A stretch of DNA of 64,000 nucleotides. It comes from Caldilineaceae bacterium. GTDB lineage: Bacteria > Chloroflexota > Anaerolineae > Caldilineales > Caldilineaceae. The notes under the pieces are model-generated. The model was not told where the DNA came from. It did no database searches and worked only from the letters and a program-made list of their open reading frames with translations. Below are positions 1 to 8,558 of the stretch, in pieces. Where the stretch lies: contig JAGNDO010000008.1 in assembly GCA_018003515.1 (NCBI GenBank), positions 51,705-115,704 on the forward strand, given 5' to 3'. The first letter of the stretch is position 1. Each line of letters opens with the position of its first letter. The translations under genes were made by a program, and so were the position numbers.

Positions 1-1
1 C

Positions 2-280
2 GGCACCCCGGCGGATGCCACCGTGGTGGTCGAAGAACCCGTTGTCCAGCCGACCCTTGCGCCTGCGGTTGACACACCCGTTCCGCCCACGGACACGCCC
101 GCCGCAGTGGAAAACACCCCCGAGCCCACAATGGCCCCCACGGAAGCACCCGCTTCCACCGATTCCGGCTCTGGCGAAGTGTTTCAGCTGCCGGCCATTG
201 TGGTGGGAGCCGGCGTACTCCTGCTCCTGGTGATCATCGTGGCCGGTTTTGCAGTCCTGCGTGGGCCTCGTAAAAACTAG
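2..280 (+). CDS. C-terminal end of an anchored surface protein (partial)
   Basis: The window opens inside this gene, so its start is missing. The visible part is about 60 residues rich in Pro, Thr, Ala and Glu (a low-complexity stalk), then one hydrophobic helix of about 22 residues (roughly AIVVGAGVLLLLVIIVAGF), then a short basic tail RGPRKN. This is the usual shape of a protein held in the membrane by its C-terminus, with the stalk outside. No catalytic domain lies within the window, so the function cannot be named. It ends 26 bases before the MurE-like gene on the same strand and may be co-transcribed with it. Confidence 0.7.
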   Translation, partial: GTPADATVVVEEPVVQPTLAPAVDTPVPPTDTPAAVENTPEPTMAPTEAPASTDSGSGEVFQLPAIVVGAGVLLLLVIIVAGFAVLRGPRKN

Positions 281-306
281 GCTAACCTTGCGCTCAACCT
301 TTCTCT

Positions 307-2013
307 ATGACCAATTCGTCTGCCCAGCCCTACCCTGATAACCTCGCCAATTCAACGACGGCGCGTCCCCTTTCCTGGCTGCTGACCCATCTGCCCCCAG
401 GATTGGTGGTTGCGCCGTCGTGGCTGTCTGGGGCTGATCCGGCCATCCTGGGGGTGACATCGGATAGCCGCCAAGTTGCTCCGGCCACCCTCTTTGTGGC
501 CGTCTCCGGCGGAAACCGGGACGGCCATGCCTATATCCCCGCCGCGCTGGCCCAGGGTGCGGCAGCCATCGTGGGCAGCCACCCCCTGGACACCCTCACC
601 TATCCACTCCCCGTCCCCTATGTGCAGGTTTCGGATAGTCGAACAGCCTTGGCGTGGTTGGCAGCCGCCCTGAACAACTTCCCCAGCCGAGATCTGGCCC
701 TGGTCGGCGTCACCGGCACGGACGGCAAAACCACCACCTGCACCCTGCTTGAATCGATCCTGATCGCCGCCACCGCCCCAGCAAGTGATGACCCAGGCCG
801 AGTCGGCGTCATCACCACCGTGGCCGCCCGCATCCGGGGCGAAGCCGTGGACACCGGTCTGCACGTCACCACGCCGGACGCCCCCCAGGTCCAATCATTC
901 CTGGCCCAGATGCGGGCGGCGGATTGCGCCTATGCCGTGGTCGAATGCACCAGCCACGGTCTGGACCAGGATCGGGTGGCCGGGGTGGACTTTGACGTGG
1001 CCGCCGTCACCAACATCACCCACGAACATCTGGACTATCACGGCACCCTGGACGCCTATGTTAGGGCCAAGGCCAAGCTCTTCCGCGCCCTCTTTGCCTC
1101 GCCGCCCAAACCCGGCGTGCCCCGTTGCGCCGTGCTAAACGGGGACGACCCCATCAGTTTCCCCGCCCTCACCGCTGTTTTGGCTGAAGAAGAAGATCGT
1201 GCCGTGTTTGTACCTGTGCGGATTTATGGGATCTCCCCTACGTCCTCAACCGGGTCGGCCACAGACGTTTTTGCCGCGCAGATCGACCATCAGCCCGACG
1301 CCACCCGCTTCACCCTGCACTGGTGGGGGGGAACCTTCCCCATCACCACCCGGCTGATCGGCGAGTTCAATGTGGCCAACATCCTCTGCGCGGCAACGGT
1401 TGCCCTCGCTTTGCAGATTGACCCGGCGGCCATTCAGCACGGGGTGGCTGGGCTTGAGGGCGTCTTGGGCCGCATGCAGCGTATGGATCTGGGCCAGCCC
1501 TTCTTGGCCGTGGTAGATTTTGCCCACTCCCCCGCCAGCCTGGAGCGGGCGCTGACCACCCTGCGTCCCCTGGTGGGCCAGGGACCGGACGGTACGCCCG
1601 GTCGCCTGATCGCCCTCTTTGGCAGCGCCGGTCTGCGGGACGGGGCCAAGCGGCGGCTCATGGGCCGGGTGGGCGGGCGGCTGGCAGATTTCTGCGTGAT
1701 CACCGCCGAAGACCCCCGCACGGAAGATCTGGACACCATCAACCGAGAGATCGCCGCCGGGGTGGCGGAGTTCGCACCGTCCGCCGCCCTCGTGGTTGAG
1801 CCAGACCGGGTAACTGCCATCCAACGGGCCGTGGAGATGGCCCGACCTGGGGATGTGGTGGCGGCCTTTGGCAAGGGCCACGAGCGCAGCATGTGCTTTG
1901 GCGAAATCGAACACCCGTGGAATGAGCAGGATGCCATGTCGGATGCCCTGCGCCGACGGCTGGGGCTGCCCCTGGGGAATTCTGCTGCCTATCGCTTGCC
2001 CACGACGCCATAA
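307..2013 (+). CDS. murE: Mur ligase family protein, MurE-type (UDP-MurNAc-tripeptide synthetase)
   Basis: ATP-dependent ligase that adds the third amino acid of the peptidoglycan stem peptide to UDP-MurNAc-L-Ala-D-Glu in the cytoplasm. The N-terminal domain carries the MurE-like SDSRQV stretch and GGNRDGH, the central domain carries the nucleotide loop GVTGTDGKTTT near residues 134-144 and later ECTSHGLDQDR and THEHLDYHGT, and the C-terminal domain carries GSAGLRDGAKRR and GKGHE. At 568 residues it is longer than a typical MurE (about 490), mainly through a longer N-terminus and loops. The usual substrate motif DNPR reads EDPR here (TAEDPRTEDLD), so which amino acid is added (mDAP, Lys or Orn) cannot be called. 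No other cell-wall gene is adjacent. No clear ribosome site precedes ATG 307. Confidence 0.88.
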   Translation: MTNSSAQPYPDNLANSTTARPLSWLLTHLPPGLVVAPSWLSGADPAILGVTSDSRQVAPATLFVAVSGGNRDGHAYIPAALAQGAAAIVGSHPLDTLTYPLPVPYVQVSDSRTALAWLAAALNNFPSRDLALVGVTGTDGKTTTCTLLESILIAATAPASDDPGRVGVITTVAARIRGEAVDTGLHVTTPDAPQVQSFLAQMRAADCAYAVVECTSHGLDQDRVAGVDFDVAAVTNITHEHLDYHGTLDAYVRAKAKLFRALFASPPKPGVPRCAVLNGDDPISFPALTAVLAEEEDRAVFVPVRIYGISPTSSTGSATDVFAAQIDHQPDATRFTLHWWGGTFPITTRLIGEFNVANILCAATVALALQIDPAAIQHGVAGLEGVLGRMQRMDLGQPFLAVVDFAHSPASLERALTTLRPLVGQGPDGTPGRLIALFGSAGLRDGAKRRLMGRVGGRLADFCVITAEDPRTEDLDTINREIAAGVAEFAPSAALVVEPDRVTAIQRAVEMARPGDVVAAFGKGHERSMCFGEIEHPWNEQDAMSDALRRRLGLPLGNSAAYRLPTTP

Positions 2014-2092
2014 TCGGCCTGTTAGTGAGACAAAACCTGCCGTTTTTGCCCTCTTTCCCTCCATGCTTTTGGGACAAATGATCCACCCTTGA

Positions 2093-2324
2093 TTTGCTTA
2101 AATTGGCGTTTGTATCTTGTGAAAAAGTGTTGTATCATGTACACATCTTGTGTTTTATTGCAGTATAGAAACCCAACCGACAGTATAATCAAATAATCCG
2201 TTAATCCGTCAAAATTGTTACCTTAATGTCCAAAGATACCCCGTCCAGGACTTGAACTCTCCGCTTATCACCCTTATTATTGACTTATCACACAACATAC
2301 TCGCATTACGAAGGGAGACTGCAC
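2093..2324 (+). promoter_or_regulatory. AT-rich intergenic region with possible promoter
   Basis: This stretch is far more AT-rich than its neighbours. TATAAT at 2184-2189 is a perfect -10 match; the best -35 (TTGCAG, 2158-2163) is 20 bases upstream, longer than ideal. Two near copies of TTGTATCWTGT at about 2110-2140 could be an operator. It would drive the lipoprotein gene, whose ribosome site AAGGGAG (2311-2317) lies 7 bases before GTG 2325. Prediction by eye only. Confidence 0.35.
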
Positions 2325-3998
2325 GTGCAGGCAAGACCCCGGAATTACCAATTAGTGCTTCTACTCATTATCACCGCTATGCTCTTGGGTGCATGTGGGG
2401 GCAGCGGTACTGGCTCTACATGGTTCAATTTGCCCTCGGTTCCCGTCAAGATCCAAGCTGATGGTTCGGCCAAAGTCTTTGGCTTCGGCCTTGGTCCCGT
2501 TCTTACGGCGGATCAGGTCAGCCAGCTTCAGGCCGCCAACATCCAACAGTTGAACATTCGTGTGGGCCACAACGGCGTCCACCCCTATGCCAACGGCGAA
2601 GATCTGCCCTACCTCACCTGGGACGATGCTTCTTTTGCCACTGTGCAAGAGATCCTGCCCAAGGTGCCCAACCTGGCCAACGCCGGGACCATCTCCACCG
2701 GGTTGACCTGGGCCCGGCGCATTGGTTTGGGCGCTGCCCTGAATCTGCCCGTGGGTGCTGGCCAGACAGCGTTGGACATTCCCAAGTGGAAGGGTGAAAC
2801 CACCTTTACACCGGAAACCCCTGCCGCCACCACCATTGGCCCCTTTGATGTCAGCGGCTTGGCCATCGATAGCAGCGGCAGCATCAGTCTGGACGGCATG
2901 CCCCTCTCCCAATTGGAGAGCGCTCTGGGCATGAGTTTTGGGGTGAGTGTGCCGACGGACTTGCTCAGTACACTGTCCGCCATCGGTGCGCAGACCATCT
3001 CGATTGCCACCAATCCCAACGGCATTGGCCTGGGCATGAACGGCAAGCCTCTGCCTGGCCTGGCCTATGACAGCGCCTCTTTGGGCCGCACCATGGCCCT
3101 GGTCGAACCCTTTGTCTCCGACCCGGCCCTGGTGGCGCAGATCAAGGATCTGTTGCCCAAGCTACCCGGTGCGGATGTGCGGATTGTGGCCGCACTCAAT
3201 GGCCCGGCAGCAGGCAAGACCGCTTTGGGCAAACTTCCCTTTACCCTGAACGAACAAGGGCAGTTGGGCCTGTATGGGTTCAACCTCCTCACCCTGTTGC
3301 CCCCGGCCATGGTTGGGCAGTTGCAGGAAGCAAATCTGCAACAGTTGGATGTCAAGGTGATGGGCGTGGATCAAATTCTGCTGGCCGCCAACGGGGTCAC
3401 CTTGCCCACGGTGGCGCTGAACGATGCCACGGTGCCGGCGGTCTCTCAGTTGGTGGGTTCCCTGGCTGGATGGCAACCCACGTTGATCTCTACCATCGTG
3501 GATCTGCTCAAGGATACGGGCGTCTCTGCCAGCCTGAATCTGCCTGTCACCGCCGGTGCGGAAGCCGTCGCTGTGGGGGATCCCTTTGCAGATGGCATCC
3601 AGGCCCCGAATTTGGGTGACTTTGCCCCGCCGGTCCTGCACATGAATGTGGCCTTTGACAAGAGCAACAAGCTCAAGTCGGTCGGGCCGCTCACGGGCCA
3701 GGATTTGGGCGTGGCGGTGGATCTGCCGGCCAGCCTCACCTCTATGTTGACCCAGGTCGGAGCCAATCAGGTTCAGGCTGTCAACACCCCTGGTCAGTTT
3801 GCCCTGCTGCTCAACCAGGAATCGGCTGTAGCGTTGCAGTACGATGTGGATTCCCTGGTCGAAGTGCTGCGACTGTTGGCTCCCTTTATGAAGGGCACCC
3901 TGATGGAAGACCCCGGCATCAACGGCCTGATCCAGCAGCAAATTCTGCCCCTGGTCCCTGGCTCTGATGTCAACTTCAACTTGATGCTCAACCAGTAA
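2325..3998 (+). CDS. Repeat-built putative lipoprotein, function unknown
   Basis: A 557-residue exported protein. I chose GTG 2325 because AAGGGAG lies 7 bases upstream and the product then starts with a clean lipoprotein signal: basic QARPR, a hydrophobic LVLLLIITAM core, and the lipobox LLGAC followed by GGSG. The TTG at 2280 would bury this signal behind 15 residues. The mature part is made of four successive units of about 110-130 residues. Units 1 and 3 share LQAANIQQL / LQEANLQQL and a following NG..LP stretch; units 2 and 4 share GLGMNGKPLPGLAYD / LLLNQESAVALQYD and an LVEPF / LLAPF helix. It has no Cys besides the lipobox. I do not recognise a family or catalytic motif; binding or structural roles are open. 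A strong terminator follows. Confidence 0.8.
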   Translation: MQARPRNYQLVLLLIITAMLLGACGGSGTGSTWFNLPSVPVKIQADGSAKVFGFGLGPVLTADQVSQLQAANIQQLNIRVGHNGVHPYANGEDLPYLTWDDASFATVQEILPKVPNLANAGTISTGLTWARRIGLGAALNLPVGAGQTALDIPKWKGETTFTPETPAATTIGPFDVSGLAIDSSGSISLDGMPLSQLESALGMSFGVSVPTDLLSTLSAIGAQTISIATNPNGIGLGMNGKPLPGLAYDSASLGRTMALVEPFVSDPALVAQIKDLLPKLPGADVRIVAALNGPAAGKTALGKLPFTLNEQGQLGLYGFNLLTLLPPAMVGQLQEANLQQLDVKVMGVDQILLAANGVTLPTVALNDATVPAVSQLVGSLAGWQPTLISTIVDLLKDTGVSASLNLPVTAGAEAVAVGDPFADGIQAPNLGDFAPPVLHMNVAFDKSNKLKSVGPLTGQDLGVAVDLPASLTSMLTQVGANQVQAVNTPGQFALLLNQESAVALQYDVDSLVEVLRLLAPFMKGTLMEDPGINGLIQQQILPLVPGSDVNFNLMLNQ

Positions 3999-4040
3999 GC
4001 CTTCGACGGCACTTCTTGCGTTGATACGAGTGAAAAACAA

Positions 4041-4074
4041 AGTGGGCCACCTTGATCAGGGTGGCCCACTTTTT
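4041..4074 (+). terminator. Rho-independent terminator
   Basis: Perfect 11-bp stem AGTGGGCCACC / GGTGGCCCACT with an 8-base loop, followed by a T run. It sits 42 bases after the lipoprotein stop codon. Confidence 0.9.
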
Positions 4075-4134
4075 CGTTTGGGTGCATAGTTTATGACAGT
4101 GTATGGTCAAAAGATCATGTTGGGTATGGCCGTT

Positions 4135-4198
4135 CGCACCAGGGGGTGCGAACTCCGCTGGCGCATGACCACCTGAGAAGTCCGCACCCCCTGGTGCG
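4135..4198. repeat. Inverted repeat, 16-bp perfect arms
   Basis: CGCACCAGGGGGTGCG at 4135-4150 and its exact reverse complement at 4183-4198. Each arm is itself nearly palindromic (GCACC...GGTGC). It lies just beyond the 3' end of the minus-strand ligase-like gene and may act as a terminator stem. Related GCACC/GGTGC hairpins occur near 40558 and 63230. Confidence 0.6.
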
Positions 4199-4227
4199 GA
4201 CGGGTCGGTGCCAGGCTCCCCATGAGT

Positions 4228-6909
4228 TCAGCCAGGCCGGGATGTGGACTCCGTGACGCCATCGCTACCCCTCCACGCCAAAATCCCCAACGCCATCCAA
4301 TTCCACGCCGCCAGATCCGGCAGGGCGCTGAAGGCGTCCACCTGGGCGTGGGCAAGACCAGCCACCAGCCCGGCGGCCACCGCCGCCCGTAGCCACCTCT
4401 GCGTCGGGGTGGTGGGGTTGTCTTGACGGCGTAGCAAGCGCACGCCGATGACCAAGGCCGCACCCAGCCAGACCAGCCCCAGGATGCCGCCCCCCGTGGC
4501 CGCCTCCAGCCACAGGTTGTGGGGATGGAGCAGGTTTGGCTCGTTGGCGACTTGGGGCAAAAGATAGGCCGGATAGCGCCAAAAGAAGCGGCCCGGCCCC
4601 ACCCCCAGCCACAGATGATCCAGCCACAGGGCCAGACTTCCCCGCCACACATAGAGCCGTCCGATCAGCGTGGCGCTGTTGGTCAGCCGCTCTCCCCACA
4701 GCCAAAGTATCCCCGCCCCGCCGCTCAACCCGACCAGTCCACCCCAAATCAGCAGACGGTTAACGCCTTCCCCCAACCTATTTGGCCCCGACCGGGCACC
4801 CAGCACCCACAAGACAACCACCCCGGCGGGGATGCCCAACAGCCACGCCCCCCGGCTGGCGGTCAGCGCCAAAGCCGCCACGATGATCAGCCCGGCCCCG
4901 GTCCAGATCCAGCGCGCTCGGCCCGGCACAGCGGCGAACCCAATGGCCAGGAATAAACAGCGTTCCAAATAGAGGGCCATGTGGTTGGGCGAAAAGGTGG
5001 GGCCGGTCAAGCGGCGCACGCCATCCACCACCGTGCCGTCTCCCCCGGCCCAGGAGTAGATCCCCACTCCCGCGGCCAAGGTGGCCCCCAGGACCGCCGC
5101 CCCCAGAATCATGCGTTGGTGGCGCACGTCCACGGCCAGAAGCCGCATCCCAGCGTAGAGCAAAAGTGGGACCAGCACGGTCTGGGTCAGCCCGGCGGCG
5201 TAGGCCATCCACGGCCAGCCTTGCAGCGCGCCCAGGATGCCCAGCCCCAACCAGGCCAAGGCCAGCCAGTCGGTGGCGACTACCTTCCGGGAAGGGGCCA
5301 CTAAATCTGTCATATTCCAAAATTTTGTGGCCCCTTCCCGGAAGGTTTGCAGCAGGGCGGGCAGGGTGGCAAACAGGGCGGCATAGGCGGGGGGGACGGT
5401 CAAGACCCCGGTCACCAGGGCCAGCTCTTTGTGATAGATGTGGAAGGGCAGCAGAACGACGGTCAACCCCAGCCCCAGGCGTGCGCCCTGTCTGGCCTCG
5501 GCCAGGAAGCCCAGGGCGGCCAGAAGCCAACACAGGACGATGAGGGGCGGCCAAGTGGTCAGAAAATAGACCCCGACCAAGATCGCCCAGGCCCCAGCCC
5601 GCAGCCAAAGCGGATGGCGCATCCAGCCTTTGCCCCAGGCCGCCCAGGGCAGCAGCCGGGATGCGGCCCATGCTCGCCAAATCGTCACCAGGCTGGCGGC
5701 GAACAGGAAGAACCAGCGCCATCCGAATCCTGGCAGGGGGGAGGGGTGTGGGCGTGGCCCGGTTGGGATGGCCGCGCTGAGGGCGGCGAAGACGGGGCTG
5801 GGGGTGTCGGTGCCGGGGGCGTCTACCAGGGCGAACCCCCACAGGGGATCTGTGATGGGGACGGCGGGGCGGTCGATAGCCCAGCCCAGGGCGGCCAACC
5901 ACGGCCATTCTTGCCAGGCCAGGGCGGTGGCTTCCTGGGCAAAGCGGATCTGGTTGGTCTCCGAGACCGTGCCCCAGGGGGAGAACATGCGCTGATTCCA
6001 GCCGGCGCGCACGGCCCATACGGGGGTGGCGGCGTCCCCGGCGGCCAGCATGGCCCGGCGCACCAGCTCGGCCCGGCGGAAGTTGAGCGCGCCGGGGTCG
6101 GGCGGGGCGGCGGGGGGGAGGCCAAAGCCGAAGGGCTGCACGGCCACGGCGTCGAAATGGGGGGCGGCCCCGGCGGCATAGAGCCGCTCTAAGAAGTAGA
6201 CCTCGTCGATGGCCATGTGACCCCGGTCCACCGTGGGGGCCAGGGCGGCCAGGAGGATCACGGCATCCGGGTCGGCGGTGCGCAGGGCGGGGCTGGCCGC
6301 GGCCAGGAGGCGGGCATAGGCAATGGGGTCGATCAGCCGGTTGCCCCAGTGGGGGGCCACGTTGGGCTCGTCCCAAAGCTGGTAAAAGGTGACGTGGGGA
6401 CCATAGCGAGCGGCCACGGCCGCGGCAAAACGGGCGAAATCAGCGGGCTGTACCGGAGGCGCAAAGGGGTTGTCTGCGCCCCCCCGGTCCTGATCCGCCC
6501 GGGCCCAATCGGGGCTGCCGTCCAGTACCAAAACTGGGATCATCTCGTTTTCAACAAAAGCGGCCATCAGATCATCCGTGACAGCCCAATCGAAGCGGCC
6601 CGGCTGGGGCTCCAGGTGTTGCCAGTCCAGACGCTGACGCACCCAGCCAAAGCCAGCGGCCCGCAGCCGGGCCAGATCTGCCCGGCGCTGGCTGGGGGAG
6701 AGATGCGCCAGGTCTACGGTGACGCCCTGGAAGGGGACGATTTGCTCTTGGAGTGGGGGGGTGGGGCGGATGCCGGCTTGCTGTTGGGCGCGGTTTTGCA
6801 CCCCGGCCAGCAGGATCAGCCCCCCGGCCAGGCCGATCCAGATCAGCAGCCGTACCCCGGCCAGGATGGGGCGGAGAGGGGGACGGAGGGCGGGGCGGGG
6901 GTCAACCAA
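4228..6909 (-). CDS. Glycosidase-fold / O-antigen ligase fusion membrane protein
   Basis: An 893-residue protein in two parts. After an N-terminal membrane helix (about residues 18-38), residues 50-390 look like a (beta/alpha)8 glycoside hydrolase-type domain: RLDWQHLEPQPGRFDW, DGSPDWA, the acid/base-like FYQLWDEPN and a later ALGWAIDR stretch. From about residue 400 there are many hydrophobic helices, and then O-antigen ligase/Wzy features: FSPNHMALYLER, a RLYVWRGSL segment, LGVGPGRFFWRYP and the periplasmic HPHNLWLE motif before the last helices. This family moves lipid-linked glycans onto acceptors outside the membrane. The TTG start at 6909 overlaps the CHAT gene by 8 bases, suggesting translational coupling; no better start exists nearby. 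Whether the first domain is active is unknown. Confidence 0.8.
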   Translation of the reverse strand: MVDPRPALRPPLRPILAGVRLLIWIGLAGGLILLAGVQNRAQQQAGIRPTPPLQEQIVPFQGVTVDLAHLSPSQRRADLARLRAAGFGWVRQRLDWQHLEPQPGRFDWAVTDDLMAAFVENEMIPVLVLDGSPDWARADQDRGGADNPFAPPVQPADFARFAAAVAARYGPHVTFYQLWDEPNVAPHWGNRLIDPIAYARLLAAASPALRTADPDAVILLAALAPTVDRGHMAIDEVYFLERLYAAGAAPHFDAVAVQPFGFGLPPAAPPDPGALNFRRAELVRRAMLAAGDAATPVWAVRAGWNQRMFSPWGTVSETNQIRFAQEATALAWQEWPWLAALGWAIDRPAVPITDPLWGFALVDAPGTDTPSPVFAALSAAIPTGPRPHPSPLPGFGWRWFFLFAASLVTIWRAWAASRLLPWAAWGKGWMRHPLWLRAGAWAILVGVYFLTTWPPLIVLCWLLAALGFLAEARQGARLGLGLTVVLLPFHIYHKELALVTGVLTVPPAYAALFATLPALLQTFREGATKFWNMTDLVAPSRKVVATDWLALAWLGLGILGALQGWPWMAYAAGLTQTVLVPLLLYAGMRLLAVDVRHQRMILGAAVLGATLAAGVGIYSWAGGDGTVVDGVRRLTGPTFSPNHMALYLERCLFLAIGFAAVPGRARWIWTGAGLIIVAALALTASRGAWLLGIPAGVVVLWVLGARSGPNRLGEGVNRLLIWGGLVGLSGGAGILWLWGERLTNSATLIGRLYVWRGSLALWLDHLWLGVGPGRFFWRYPAYLLPQVANEPNLLHPHNLWLEAATGGGILGLVWLGAALVIGVRLLRRQDNPTTPTQRWLRAAVAAGLVAGLAHAQVDAFSALPDLAAWNWMALGILAWRGSDGVTESTSRPG

Positions 6910-8302
6910 TGTGGGTTTGGATGAGGCTTTCGAGGCGCTGCACGGTGTCTTGCTGGTCCATGATATTCTCCTCCAGGCGGCGAATTGCCACAGAAACTGG
7001 GTCGCCGTGCTGGCGGCGTGCGTACAGCCCCTGTAATTGAGTCAGGTTGTTCCACAGATCTTTTAAGGCTTGGTGTTGTTGAATGGCTAACAGTTTCAAG
7101 TCTCCTGTAAAGTTATCGGGCGAACGTTGTAAGAATGAATCGATCCAGATGCGAATGGAGGTGATCTCCATTTCTGGGGCCGGGGGGGGCGGCGGGACCG
7201 GGTTTGGGATGGAGGGGGGTGGGTTGACGGACGGCAGGTTGAAGATGACGCCGTCCTGGCTGTTGAGCCACAGCACGGGTGTGCCGAAGCTGGTGTCGCC
7301 GTTGTTGAGGGCGAAGAGTCCGCTGCGGGCCTGGGCCACGGCGGCGTCCACCCGACCGGCGCAGGGGCCATCCATCAGGCTGGTGTAGAGCAGTTGGGAA
7401 AAGCGCATGGCGGCCTGGTCTTTGATGGCATATTGCATCCCGATCACCGCCGGCAGACCGGATTGCAGCAGGTGTGCGCCCAGGCTGTTCATGGGGGTGG
7501 GGGCGGCGTCTCGGGCGGTTTGGCAGGCGTTGAGGACAACCAGTTTGACCGAATCGGTCCATTCCAGGGCCGTGCGCAGGCTGTCCGGCGAGACGAAGGT
7601 CGGCTCGCCATCCTGCCAGAGCAAGAGGCCGTCGGGCTGGCCGTGGGTGACGATGTGCAGGATGTCGGGCCGTTCTCGCTCCAGGGCCTGGCCTAACTCA
7701 AGCACATTGAATTTTCCAGGCAGGGGGATCAGGGTGATGCGTCCCTGGGCCACTTTGTTTAGTCCGGCGCGGAGAGCTACTTCTTCGGCTGCGCCATCAA
7801 TCTGGCCTGTGGGGTCCGTAGGCAGGGCCAGGAGCAGTTTGAGGGGCAATGTGGCGGTCAGGGGTCGAGACGGTCCCACATAGCGGTGCAGGGTCTCCAT
7901 GCGCACCAGGAGGATGCGCTTGTTGGCGGCCAGGGTGCGGCGGCGATCCGGGTCGCGCAGGATCTCCCAGGGCAGGGCGGCCACGGTGGGTGGGCGCAGA
8001 TTCAGGCGCACCCGCAGCCCGGCCACCTGATCCCGGTCCAGTTCGGATTGGGCCGTCACCCACAGGTCGCGCAGATCCGCATGGATCAGGGCGCGAAAGA
8101 GTTGGCTGCCCTGTTGGGCGATGTTGAGCGGGCCACTCTTGCCCGTGTCGGCCTGGGCGTCAAAGTCCTGCCATTCGGCCAGGGTACTCTCCTGGTCAAA
8201 CTTGCCCTCCGCACTCTGGCCTCGATAGGTCACGGTGGTGAGGAAGGGGCGGTGGTTGCCCTGGATGGTGATGTCAAAGTTTTCAAAGGTGCATGGGATC
8301 AT
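6902..8302 (-). CDS. CHAT domain (caspase-like) protein
   Basis: A 466-residue cytoplasmic protein with a clan CD peptidase-like CHAT domain. The expected dyad is present: His220 in HIVTHGQPDG and Cys260 in VVLNACQTARDA, each after a hydrophobic beta strand, followed by LLQSGLPAVIGMQYAI and a final TPVLWLNS. After a proline-rich linker (PPPPPAPE) the last 90 residues look helical and may form a coiled coil. I place the start at ATG 8302, just before CTFENFDI, because the 32 extra codons upstream run into a palindromic repeat. CHAT proteins are proteases or scaffolds in separase-like, defence and cell-death pathways; the target is unknown. The 3' end overlaps the ligase-like gene, so the two are probably co-translated. 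Confidence 0.85.
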   Translation of the reverse strand: MIPCTFENFDITIQGNHRPFLTTVTYRGQSAEGKFDQESTLAEWQDFDAQADTGKSGPLNIAQQGSQLFRALIHADLRDLWVTAQSELDRDQVAGLRVRLNLRPPTVAALPWEILRDPDRRRTLAANKRILLVRMETLHRYVGPSRPLTATLPLKLLLALPTDPTGQIDGAAEEVALRAGLNKVAQGRITLIPLPGKFNVLELGQALERERPDILHIVTHGQPDGLLLWQDGEPTFVSPDSLRTALEWTDSVKLVVLNACQTARDAAPTPMNSLGAHLLQSGLPAVIGMQYAIKDQAAMRFSQLLYTSLMDGPCAGRVDAAVAQARSGLFALNNGDTSFGTPVLWLNSQDGVIFNLPSVNPPPSIPNPVPPPPPAPEMEITSIRIWIDSFLQRSPDNFTGDLKLLAIQQHQALKDLWNNLTQLQGLYARRQHGDPVSVAIRRLEENIMDQQDTVQRLESLIQTHIG

Positions 8303-8362
8303 GGCGGGTTTCGGTGATGGGTTTCGATGTGAGTTGAGATTGAGAGATTGGGAGATTGGGCG

Positions 8363-8455
8363 GTCATCGTTCACATCCCTTGGCCCCCCGGTCCCCAATT
8401 CTGGGGGAGGTTGTGGACAGTTCCCCCAAAGTTGGGGGGCTAGGGGGCGGGTGAT
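8363..8455. repeat. GC-rich palindromic repeat, family 1, copy 1
   Basis: Core CCCCAATTCTGGGGGAGG, then TGTGGACAGTT, then CCCCCAAAGTTGGGGGG; the left end GTCATCGTTCAC is close to the family end GTAATCGTTCAC. It lies in the divergent gap between the CHAT gene and the membrane protein gene. Same orientation as copy 6 (49034). Confidence 0.75.
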
Positions 8456-8558
8456 TGGGCGATTCTGTCTCGGTACTCTCCCAATCTCTCAATCTCCAAA
8501 TTACGTAACCACCAGCCCTAAGTTGACACAGATAGGGGCCAAGGCTACAATTTTGCCT

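Noticed and set aside
4778..6376. A 532-codon minus-strand frame overlapping the ligase fusion
   Set aside because: Its product is Arg-Pro-Gly-rich nonsense typical of a shifted frame over GC-rich sequence, while the other frame gives recognisable domains.
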